A stretch of DNA of 64,000 nt from Myxococcales bacterium. GTDB lineage: Bacteria; Myxococcota; Myxococcia; Myxococcales; Anaeromyxobacteraceae. The notes beneath the pieces were generated by a model that had not been told where the DNA came from, searched no databases, and saw nothing but the letters and a program-made list of their open reading frames with translations. Positions within the stretch are counted from its first letter, which is position 1. Each line of letters starts with the position of its first letter. The position numbers and the translations under genes were made by a program. The stretch covers positions 1 through 64,000 of the forward strand of contig JAJZQX010000016.1 in NCBI GenBank assembly GCA_021806645.1. The letters run 5' to 3'. Positions 18,380 through 25,417 of this stretch are shown here, in pieces.

Positions 18380-19449
18380 TCCGGCTAGAGCCGCGGGCCA
18401 CGCCCTCGATGGCCATGAGCATCCTCTCGCCGGTGATCGCCCTCGCCATCACCGCGGCGGCCGGCGCCGCGCTCTTCACGGCGCTGGGCAAGGATCCAGG
18501 GCAGGCGCTCTCGGTCTTCTTCCTCGAGCCGTTCAACGGGGTGCGCGCCATCTCCGAGCTGGCGCTCAAGTCCACGCCGCTCGTCCTCATCGCCCTCGGG
18601 CTGGCCCTCTGCTACCGCTCCAACGTCTGGAACATCGGCGCCGAGGGGCAGTTCCTCATGGGCGCCATCGGCGGGGGCGGGCTGGCGCTCTGGGTGACCA
18701 CCGCCGAGATCGGGATGAGCCGCTGGCTCTTCTTCCCGCTGGTGATCCTGGCCGGCGCCATGGCCGGCGCGGCCTGGGCCGGGGTGGTGGCGCTGCTGCG
18801 CGACCGGTTCAACGCCAACGAGATCCTGGTCAGCCTGATGCTGGTCTACGTGGCCAACCTCTTCCTCTCCTGGCTGGTCTTCGGGCCCTGGAAGGACCCC
18901 CAGGGCTACAACTTCCCGCAGACGGTCAGCTTCGCCGCCAACACCGAGCTGCCGCGGGTCATCCGGGGCATGCGGCTCCACTGGGGCACGGCGGTGGCGC
19001 TGGTGGCCGCGGTGGTCATGTGGCTCTTCATGTTCCGCACCTTCACCGGCATCCAGCTCCAGGTGGGCGGCCCGGCGCCGGCGGCCGCCCGCTACGCCGG
19101 CTTCTCCTCGCGCGCCGCCATCTGGACCACGCTGCTCGTCTCGGGCGGGCTCTCCGGTGTGGCCGGCGCCTTCGAGGTGGCCGGGCCCATGGGGCAGCTG
19201 ACGCCGCACGTCTCGGCCGGCTACGGCTTCACCGCCATCATCGTGGCCTTCGTGGGTCGGCTCCACCCGCTCGGCTGCATCCTCGGCAGCGTGGTGCTCT
19301 CCATGTTCCTCATCGGAGGCGAGCTGGCCCAGTCGCGCATCGGGCTCCCCTCGGCGCTGGCCGGGGTCTTCCAGGGCGTGCTGCTGCTCTCGCTGCTGGC
19401 CTGCGACACGCTCATCCACTACCGCCCGCGCTGGAGCCGCGGATCGTGA
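18376..19449 (+). CDS. Nucleoside-type ABC importer permease 1
   Basis: Inner-membrane permease of 357 residues in the BPD_transp_2 (NupP/YufP-like) group. It has eight to ten hydrophobic helices and the conserved 'CYRSNVWNIGAEGQFLMGAI' region near residue 75, which marks this permease pair, plus 'GGLSGVAGAFEVAG' and 'GYGFTAIIVAFVG' later. The start is the GTG at 18376, which overlaps the ATPase stop; its end overlaps the second permease by four bases. This coupling implies equal synthesis of the heterodimer. Confidence 0.9.
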   Translation: MIRLEPRATPSMAMSILSPVIALAITAAAGAALFTALGKDPGQALSVFFLEPFNGVRAISELALKSTPLVLIALGLALCYRSNVWNIGAEGQFLMGAIGGGGLALWVTTAEIGMSRWLFFPLVILAGAMAGAAWAGVVALLRDRFNANEILVSLMLVYVANLFLSWLVFGPWKDPQGYNFPQTVSFAANTELPRVIRGMRLHWGTAVALVAAVVMWLFMFRTFTGIQLQVGGPAPAAARYAGFSSRAAIWTTLLVSGGLSGVAGAFEVAGPMGQLTPHVSAGYGFTAIIVAFVGRLHPLGCILGSVVLSMFLIGGELAQSRIGLPSALAGVFQGVLLLSLLACDTLIHYRPRWSRGS

Positions 19450-20366
19450 ACGAGTTCGCGCTGCTGGTCGCCGCCACGCTCGCCGCCGGCACGCCGCTGG
19501 CGATCGCCGGCATCGGCCTGCTCGTCAACGAGCGGGCCGGCGTGCTCAACCTCGGCGCCGAGGGGATGATGCTGGTGGCCGCGGTGGCCGGCTTCGCCAC
19601 GGGGTACGCGACCGGGAGCGAGGTGGCGGCGCTGGCCGCCGGCGCCCTGGCCGGGGCCGTCATCGCCGCGATCTACGGCTGGCTGGTCATCTGGCTCAAC
19701 ACCAACCAGTACGCCACCGGGCTGGCGGTCAGCCTCTTCGGCTCCGGCTTCTCGGCCTTCGTCGGTCTCGGCCTCGTCGGCAAGAAGCTGGAGGAGACCG
19801 AGGTGGCCGGCGTGCCGCTGCTGCGCGACCTGCCGGTGCTGGGGGTGGCGCTCTTCCGCCAGCACCCGGTGGTCTACCTGGCCATGGCGCTCACCGGCGG
19901 CGTGGCCTTCTTCCTCCACCGGACCCGGAGCGGCCTCGTCCTCCGCGCCATCGGCGAGTCGCCGGTCTCGGCCCACGCCCTCGGCTACCCGGTGCGGCGC
20001 ATCCGGCTGGCGGCCGTGGTGGTGGGCGGGACCCTCTGCGGCGTGGCCGGGGCCTACCTGTCGGTCGTCTACACGCCGCTGTGGGTGGAGGGGATGGTGG
20101 CGGGGCGCGGCTGGATCGCGCTGGCGCTCACCACCTTCGCCACCTGGCGCCCCACCCGGCTCCTGCTCGGCGCCTACCTGTTCGGCGGCGTCACCATGCT
20201 GCAGCTCGACCTGCAGGCGTCCGGGGTGCAGGTGGCGCCGCAGTTCATGAGCATGCTGCCGTACCTCGCCACCGTGGTGGTCCTGGTCCTCATCTCGCGC
20301 AACCCGCTCTGGATCCGGCTCAACATGCCGGCCTCCCTCGGAAAGACCTTCTTCCCCGGAAGCTGA
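19446..20366 (+). CDS. Nucleoside-type ABC importer permease 2
   Basis: Second, shorter permease (306 residues, NupQ/YufQ-like). The diagnostic region is 'NERAGVLNLGAEGMMLVAAV' near residue 28, matching that of permease 1, followed by 'YATGLAVSLFGSG' and 'RAIGESPVSAHALGYPV'. GTG start 19446 overlaps the preceding TGA. It ends 62 bases before the binding-protein gene, whose own ribosome binding site suggests higher output of the binding protein. Confidence 0.9.
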   Translation: MNEFALLVAATLAAGTPLAIAGIGLLVNERAGVLNLGAEGMMLVAAVAGFATGYATGSEVAALAAGALAGAVIAAIYGWLVIWLNTNQYATGLAVSLFGSGFSAFVGLGLVGKKLEETEVAGVPLLRDLPVLGVALFRQHPVVYLAMALTGGVAFFLHRTRSGLVLRAIGESPVSAHALGYPVRRIRLAAVVVGGTLCGVAGAYLSVVYTPLWVEGMVAGRGWIALALTTFATWRPTRLLLGAYLFGGVTMLQLDLQASGVQVAPQFMSMLPYLATVVVLVLISRNPLWIRLNMPASLGKTFFPGS

Positions 20367-20428
20367 GCTTCGGGGTAGAGACCGCAGCACCGGCTGTCTT
20401 CCACGCAACCAGAAGGAGCACCGCAGTC

Positions 20429-21568
20429 ATGACCGAACGTCTCCCGCTGAAGCATCTCGCGCTGGCCGCCCTGGTGGTGGCCACCGGGCTGACCGCCTGC
20501 AGCAAGAAGGCCGAGCCCGCCCCCGCCACCGTGGCCGCGCCGGCCGCCCCGGCCAAGCCCGCTCCGCTCAAGGCCGCCTTCGTCTACGTCGGCCCGGTCG
20601 GCGACGCCGGCTACACCTACGCCCACGACCTGGGGCGCAAGGAGGCCGCCGCCAAGCTGGGTGACAAGGTGGAGACCACGTTCGTGGAGAAGGTGGCCGA
20701 GGGCCCGGACGCCGAGCGCGTCATCCGCGATCTCGCCACCCAGGGGAACAAGATCATCTTCGCCACCTCGTTCGGCTTCGGCGACTCGATGGTCAAGGTG
20801 GCCAAGGACTTCCCGGACGTCCACTTCGAGCACGCCACCGGCTTCAAGACCAGCGAGAACATGCGGGTCTACGAGCCGCGGATCCACGAGGTGGCCTACT
20901 TCGCCGGCATCGTGGCCGGGCGGATGACCAAGACCAACACCCTCGGCTTCGTGGGGTCGTTCCCCATCCCCGAGGTGCTGCGCAACATCGACGCCTTCAC
21001 CCTGGGCGCGCAGTCGGTCAACCCGAAGGTCAAGACCAGGGTGGTCTGGGTCGGCAGCTGGTTCGATCCGCCCAAGGAGACCGAGGCGGCCCAGGCGCTG
21101 CTCAACAAGGGGGCCGACGTGCTGCTGCAGAACACCGACTCGACCGCGGTGCTGCAGGCGGCCGAGAAGGCCGGCAAGTACGCCTTCGGCTGGGACAGCG
21201 ACATGAGCGCCTTCGCGCCCAAGGCGCACCTCGGCTCCTGCGTGCTGCTCTGGGGCGTCTACTACGAGAAGGCCCTCAACGACGTGCTCGACAAGACCTG
21301 GAAGACCGGCGCGACCAAGTGGGGCTACCGGGAGGGGATGACCGACTTCATCAAGATCCCCGACTTCGTCCCGGCCGACGCGAAGAAGAAGGTCGAGGAG
21401 GTCAAGGCCGGCCTCAAGGCCGGCACCTTCGAGATCTTCAAGGCGCCGGTGGTCGACAACACCGGCAAGGTGCGCCTGCGGAAGGGCGAGGTCGCCAGCG
21501 ACAAGTGGCTCGGCGACGTCAACTTCTACGTCAAGGGCGTCGAGGGCAAGGTCCCGAGCGGCAAGTAG
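20429..21568 (+). CDS. BMP-family nucleoside-binding lipoprotein
   Basis: Substrate-binding protein of the importer, 379 residues, anchored as a lipoprotein: the signal ends 'VVATGLTACSKKAEP' with Cys24 lipidated, followed by an Ala/Pro tether to about residue 46. The rest is a basic-membrane-protein (PF02608-type) fold with 'YVGPVGDAGYTYAHDLGRKE' at the start and 'IIFATSFGFGDSMVKVAKDF' after it. Such proteins usually bind purine nucleosides, which fits the upstream salvage gene. GAAGGAG lies ten bases before ATG 20429. A strong hairpin follows. Confidence 0.9.
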   Translation: MTERLPLKHLALAALVVATGLTACSKKAEPAPATVAAPAAPAKPAPLKAAFVYVGPVGDAGYTYAHDLGRKEAAAKLGDKVETTFVEKVAEGPDAERVIRDLATQGNKIIFATSFGFGDSMVKVAKDFPDVHFEHATGFKTSENMRVYEPRIHEVAYFAGIVAGRMTKTNTLGFVGSFPIPEVLRNIDAFTLGAQSVNPKVKTRVVWVGSWFDPPKETEAAQALLNKGADVLLQNTDSTAVLQAAEKAGKYAFGWDSDMSAFAPKAHLGSCVLLWGVYYEKALNDVLDKTWKTGATKWGYREGMTDFIKIPDFVPADAKKKVEEVKAGLKAGTFEIFKAPVVDNTGKVRLRKGEVASDKWLGDVNFYVKGVEGKVPSGK

Positions 21569-21591
21569 GCGCGACGTCCAGGGCAGATCGG

Positions 21592-21620
21592 GGAGGGCCG
21601 CTCGAAGAGGGCGGCCCTCC
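21592..21620 (+). terminator. Hairpin closing the nucleoside importer operon
   Basis: GGAGGGCCGC (21592-21601) and GCGGCCCTCC (21611-21620) form a perfect 10-pair stem with a 9-base loop, 23 bases after the stop codon. The following GTTCGTGTG is only weakly T-rich, but stem strength and position support a terminator. Confidence 0.65.
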
Positions 21621-21687
21621 GTTCGTGTGAGGGGGGGGCCGCAGAACGGTGGCGGTCTGGGTCATGGTCGGGTCGGTCCCGTCTGGC

Positions 21688-21827
21688 GATCGAGAGGCGC
21701 GGCGAAGGGAGAGAGCTGGCGGACGGATCCGTTGGGGGATCGAGAGGCGCAGCGAAGGAAAGTGCGGGGCGGACGGATCCGTTGGGGGATCGAAAGGCGC
21801 AGCGAAGGAAAGTGCGGGGGCGGACGG
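21688..21827 (+). repeat. 50-bp tandem repeat, nearly three copies
   Basis: Units begin at 21688, 21738 and 21788 with GATCGAGAGGCGC or a one-base variant, giving an exact 50-base period. Units 2 and 3 are almost identical up to GGACGG at 21827; unit 1 is more diverged in its middle. Fifty is not a multiple of three, so the repeat is not coding in one frame, and the open frames over it are repeat artefacts. A related inverted piece lies at 22198-22216. Confidence 0.85.
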
Positions 21828-21928
21828 CCTCGCGTGGATGGGGTGGCGCGTTGTCGCGGGCGGCGGAGCTGGCGGCCTGGAGTGGCTGCCTGGACCTGTG
21901 CTGAGCGGCACCTCCGGATCACAACGAG

Positions 21929-21985
21929 CGTGCACCCGCGCGGGGTGGGTCAACTCTACTTCTGACGTCAGAAGTAACCGTGAGT
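21929..21985 (+). repeat. Palindrome-bearing repeat, copy 2
   Basis: A 24-base block (21929-21952, ending GCGGGGTGGGTCA) is followed by a perfect 18-base palindrome ACTTCTGACGTCAGAAGT (21958-21975) and AACCGTGAGTACG. The block is identical to 22053-22076 and the GGGGTGGGTCAA-to-palindrome part matches 2886-2929 some 19 kb away. No gene overlaps it. Confidence 0.8.
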
Positions 21986-22052
21986 ACGTTCCGCGCGTGG
22001 TGCGGGTGGCGGGGTAGACGGACGGTGAGCGACACCGCACGGTCGTACCGAA

Positions 22053-22101
22053 CGTGCACCCGCGCGGGGTGGGTCAGCGGCGGTTCAGTTGACTGAACCG
22101 C
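22053..22101 (+). repeat. Palindrome-bearing repeat, copy 3 with a different palindrome
   Basis: The same 24-base block as at 21929-21952 occupies 22053-22076, exactly 124 bases later. It is followed by GCGGTTCAGT (22080-22089), TG, and ACTGAACCGC (22092-22101): 10-base arms with a new sequence but the same placement of dyad symmetry. Sequence 35 bases upstream of the block is also partly shared with copy 2 (TGAGCG, CACC, CGTGCACC), so copies 2 and 3 look like a diverged tandem duplication. Confidence 0.8.
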
Positions 22102-22259
22102 ACCATCGGTGGAATCCGATGTCCCGGCGCCGCCGCCCAACCGCCGCCGCCCGGATTCGCCTGCGCCACCGCGGCGCCGCCCGTCAGCTCCATCCCGTCG
22201 CTACGCTTCTCGATCGCCAGGTGCAGCCGCCCGCCGGCGGCCCGCCCCTGGTTCCCGCC
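22102..22259. other. Gene-free GC-rich spacer downstream of phosphofructokinase
   Basis: CCG-rich sequence with no supportable gene. One point of interest: TCGCTACGCTTCTCGATCG at 22198-22216 closely matches the reverse complement of the 50-bp repeat's start, so it is likely an inverted, degraded fragment of that repeat. Together with the two repeat blocks upstream, the interval 21621-22259 is a roughly 640-base repeat-rich zone without genes. Confidence 0.6.
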
Positions 22260-23456
22260 TCAGCCCTTCTTCGCCCCGTCGAGCTGGCAGAGGAAGATGG
22301 GCAGCCCGAGCTTGTTGCCGTAGAGCGGCCGGTACCGGTCGGTGTTGTACATCGAGGCCACGTCCACCTTGCGCGGCCCCAGCCTCGGATCGGGGATGGA
22401 CACCAGCTGGTAGGTCCCTCCCACCAGCGCCGCCATCACGCCGCTCTTGCCGGCCAGGATGGCGTCGAGCGCCATGGTGCCGTAGGTGGAGGCCACCAGC
22501 TTGTCGATGAAGTCGGGCTCGCCGGAGCGCAGGTCGTAGGTCAGGTCGGAGACTATGGTCTCCTCGCCGGTCCGGCGGTGGAACTCCTCGGCCAGCACCT
22601 CGGCCACGCTGGCCTTGCGCCGGCGCCCGAAGGCGTCGGGCTGGCCATACTCCACCACCTGGTAGCCGTTCCAGGTCGCACCCTCGGAGAGGACGACGAT
22701 GGCGTAGTTGCTCGGGTTCCCGCGTTTCTCGGTCACCAGCAGGTCGATGAGCTTCTCGAGGTCAACCTTGAACTCGGGGATGACGCAGCGGTTGGAGGTG
22801 ACGTGGGCGGTGTAGAGGGCGGTGAAGCCGGCGTCGCGCCCGAAGACCCTGAAGATCCCGATCCGCTCGTGGGAGCCGACCGTGGTCCGCTGCCGCTCGA
22901 TGGCGTCGGTGGCGCGGGTGATGGCGGTGGAGAAGCCGATGCAGTACTCGGTGCCCTGCACGTCGTTGTCCATGGTCTTGGGGATGCCGATCACCTTGAC
23001 GCCGAGCGAGTTGAGCTGGGCCGCCGAGGTGAGCGTCCCGTCGCCGCCGATGCAGATCAGGTACTCGATGCCGAGCCGCTGGACGTTCTCGAGCACCTGC
23101 GGGGTGAGGTCCCAGGACGGGCCGTTCGGACCGGGCCTGGAGGGGATGCCGGCGTTGACCAGGTGCGGCGGGAGCTTCGTCACCTTGGACGGTCCGACGC
23201 GGCTGGTGTGCAGCATGGTGCCGCCCGACCGGTCGATGGTGCGGCAGTTCTCGCGGTCGAGCGGTACGATGTAGCGGGACGCGCTGGAGGGATCGTCGAG
23301 GTCCACATGGGTGAGCCCCTGGAAGCCCCGGCGAATGCCGACCACCTCGAGGCCGTTCTCCCAGCCGCGGTAGACGACGCTCTTTATCACCGAGTTGAGG
23401 CCGGGGACGTCGCCCCCGCCGGTGAGGATCCCTATGCGCTTGCGCTTCGCGTTCAT
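22260..23456 (-). CDS. pfkA: 6-phosphofructokinase
   Basis: Glycolytic kinase phosphorylating fructose 6-phosphate, 398 residues. The N-terminal 'IGILTGGGDVPGLNSVIKSV' is the nucleotide-binding start, 'YLICIGGDGTLTSA' the phosphate loop and 'IGIPKTMDNDVQGTEYCIGF' the catalytic Asp loop. The Gly in GGDGT (E. coli position 104) argues for ATP, whereas the Lys in PKTMDND (position 124) is seen in pyrophosphate enzymes and also in plant-type ATP enzymes, so ATP use is favoured but not certain. ATG 23456. It is divergent from the unknown 588-residue gene, with 173 bases between. Confidence 0.9.
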   Translation of the reverse strand: MNAKRKRIGILTGGGDVPGLNSVIKSVVYRGWENGLEVVGIRRGFQGLTHVDLDDPSSASRYIVPLDRENCRTIDRSGGTMLHTSRVGPSKVTKLPPHLVNAGIPSRPGPNGPSWDLTPQVLENVQRLGIEYLICIGGDGTLTSAAQLNSLGVKVIGIPKTMDNDVQGTEYCIGFSTAITRATDAIERQRTTVGSHERIGIFRVFGRDAGFTALYTAHVTSNRCVIPEFKVDLEKLIDLLVTEKRGNPSNYAIVVLSEGATWNGYQVVEYGQPDAFGRRRKASVAEVLAEEFHRRTGEETIVSDLTYDLRSGEPDFIDKLVASTYGTMALDAILAGKSGVMAALVGGTYQLVSIPDPRLGPRKVDVASMYNTDRYRPLYGNKLGLPIFLCQLDGAKKG

Positions 23457-23584
23457 GTGCCGAACTTAGCGCGAGTCTCGCCGGCCCGCTCCGAATCGGT
23501 GGCCTGGAGGCGTTCGCGCCTGCGCGCCGCGCTGCGCGGGGCCGGTGCCCGTGAATCGCGCACCCCTTCCGCGGTGGGGGCGGC

Positions 23585-23590
23585 TACAAT
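23585..23590 (+). promoter_or_regulatory. Possible -10 box for the 588-residue protein gene
   Basis: TACAAT stands out in otherwise GC-rich sequence, 40 bases before the ATG at 23630. No good -35 hexamer lies 16-18 bases upstream, so this is a weak promoter call. Confidence 0.3.
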
Positions 23591-23629
23591 GCCGCCTCCA
23601 ACGCAGTCCAGGCACCGGGACGACCCTCC

Positions 23630-25396
23630 ATGACCGACTTCGAGAAGCGCAACGTCATCGCGCAGTGGGCCTTCGACACCCGGCCCGTGCTGCTCCGCTT
23701 CCACCTCTGGCTGGAGGACGTCGAGGTGGAGCGGGCGCAGGCCGATCCGGTCAGTTCGCACAGCTTCACGCCGCGTGGCATCACCCGATGCCTGGCCGTG
23801 ACGGCCGCGGCCACCGCCCTCGGCACCAAGCTGTTCGGCGGCCACGGCGAGGGGAAGGGGAAGGACAAGCAGGGCTACAACCAGGCCAAGAAGGCGGCCG
23901 ACGCCATCAGCGCCTACGTGATGAGCGAGGGGCTCTGGCACCTGACGCGCACGCTGCCGGAGAACCACGCCATCATGGTCTCGCTGGGCGAGGGGCTGAT
24001 GCCCAAGGCCGGGGAGACGCCGGAGATGGGGGCCAACCCACTGCTCGGCTTCGGCCGCGTCTACGCCCGGCCCGAGGTGGCGCGCACCGTGGACCGCCGG
24101 GTGCGGCGGCTGCTCAACGAGCCAGGCCACACCTTCGCCCACTTCCACGGCTGGCTGAAGGAACGCGGCATCACCATCTGGGGCGCCGCCGTGGACACGC
24201 TGGAGTGCACCTCGCGCTTCGCCGAGGGGCAGGCCACCGGTCCGATGACCGTCTTCCACCTCTTCGACTCGCCGCTGCGGGTGGCCAGGCCCTACGAGTC
24301 GTACATGGGCTGCCTCACGGTGCCCCGCCGCGTGTGCGAGGCGGCCGAGCGGTCGGCCGTCCTGCTCGACTACCGGACGCCTCGGGCGCAGGTCGCGGAG
24401 GCCATCGAGGCCACCTACCCGGGCGTCGAGCGCAAGAACATCCACGTCTGGACGCTGGCCGGGAAGAGCCGCGTGAAGCGGCTCGGACAGCTATGGGAGG
24501 AGTGGAAGGCCACCGGGTGCCACCTGGTCGAGGACGGCTGGAAGGCCCCTTCCGGACACGCCGTCTTCACCGACTCGGGCACCTACGCCCCCACCTTCCT
24601 GGTCGGCAGCTGGAAGGACGCCGGCGGCGCCACCCACGTCTTCCTCTGCGACGGCTACGCCGCCACCGCCGAGGCCATGCAGGCCTCCAGCCTCTCCGAG
24701 GTGCTCGACGTCGACGCCAGCATGGCGATGTTCTCGCCCAGCTTCGAGCTGCCGTGCGCGCAGGAGGCCAAGCTGATGCAGCTCGACCCGAAGGCCCCCG
24801 ACTTCGGCGCCCAGGTGAAGGCGCTGCACGGCGGGAAGGAGCTCTCGCCCGCGCAGGTCGCCTCCTACGTCGAGGCCATCGAGGAGGCGCGCGCCTCCAA
24901 CATGCCCACGGGGCGCCACGTGCTCCACGCCGACGACTTCCTGCCGGAGAAGGACTGGCGCGTGCTCTCCTGCGTCGGCTACATGAGCGACGACCCGTAC
25001 ACCGGCGCGCCCGGGATCGAGAAGGTGGGGGAGGGCGTCTACAAGGTGACCACGCTGCTGGCCACTCGCGAGGCCTCGGCCCGCATCACCTTCACCTTCC
25101 GTTTCATGGAGCCGCTGGCGCAGGCCCGCCACGTCTTCAGCCCGCTGCTGGTCCGCTTCCTCTCAGGCGTCGATCACCGGACCCGGCCGGTGAAGATCTC
25201 GGACTCGGGGCGCATACGCAACGAGCTGCAGACCATGCTCTCGCAGGCGCTGGAGCACGACGGCGAGAACATCATCGTCCACTGGGACCGGATCGACGAG
25301 CGGGTCATGCCTCGCGACAAGCAGCTGGCCATCCGCGACGTGCTCGAGTGGTACAAGGCCAACCACCCGGTCTGGTTCGAGTGGCTCAAGCTCTAG
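23630..25396 (+). CDS. Large soluble protein of unknown function (588 residues)
   Basis: I do not recognise this protein. It has no signal peptide and no membrane helix, so it should be cytoplasmic. Composition and codon use are those of a normal expressed gene. It begins 'MTDFEKRNVIAQWAFDTRPV'. Notable stretches are an early Lys/Gly segment 'GGHGEGKGKDKQGYNQAKKA' (about residues 73-92), 'GHTFAHFHGWLKERGITIWG' (about 165-184), 'YESYMGCLTVPRRVCEAAER' (about 222-241), 'VGSWKDAGGATHVFLCDGYA' (about 323-342) and a polar C-terminal third ending 'NHPVWFEWLKL'. No P-loop, HExxH or Rossmann signature is evident. It may be multidomain. Divergent from phosphofructokinase and convergent with the PrpR-like regulator, so context gives little. 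Confidence 0.75.
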   Translation: MTDFEKRNVIAQWAFDTRPVLLRFHLWLEDVEVERAQADPVSSHSFTPRGITRCLAVTAAATALGTKLFGGHGEGKGKDKQGYNQAKKAADAISAYVMSEGLWHLTRTLPENHAIMVSLGEGLMPKAGETPEMGANPLLGFGRVYARPEVARTVDRRVRRLLNEPGHTFAHFHGWLKERGITIWGAAVDTLECTSRFAEGQATGPMTVFHLFDSPLRVARPYESYMGCLTVPRRVCEAAERSAVLLDYRTPRAQVAEAIEATYPGVERKNIHVWTLAGKSRVKRLGQLWEEWKATGCHLVEDGWKAPSGHAVFTDSGTYAPTFLVGSWKDAGGATHVFLCDGYAATAEAMQASSLSEVLDVDASMAMFSPSFELPCAQEAKLMQLDPKAPDFGAQVKALHGGKELSPAQVASYVEAIEEARASNMPTGRHVLHADDFLPEKDWRVLSCVGYMSDDPYTGAPGIEKVGEGVYKVTTLLATREASARITFTFRFMEPLAQARHVFSPLLVRFLSGVDHRTRPVKISDSGRIRNELQTMLSQALEHDGENIIVHWDRIDERVMPRDKQLAIRDVLEWYKANHPVWFEWLKL

Positions 25397-25417
25397 GGCG
25401 CGTCCGGTCGCCCCGCC

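Noticed and set aside
16216-19449. Plus-strand frame of 1077 codons spanning gpt, the ABC ATPase and permease 1
   Set aside because: Only the part from GTG 18376 is a real permease; upstream it is the wrong frame of the ATPase gene.
21688-21827. CRISPR array
   Set aside because: The 50-base units are contiguous repeats with no unique spacers, and no cas gene is in the window.
21531-22040. Minus-strand frame of 169 codons over the repeat zone
   Set aside because: Its repeated peptide comes from the 50-bp tandem repeat and palindromic element in shifting frames; no start signal or homology.
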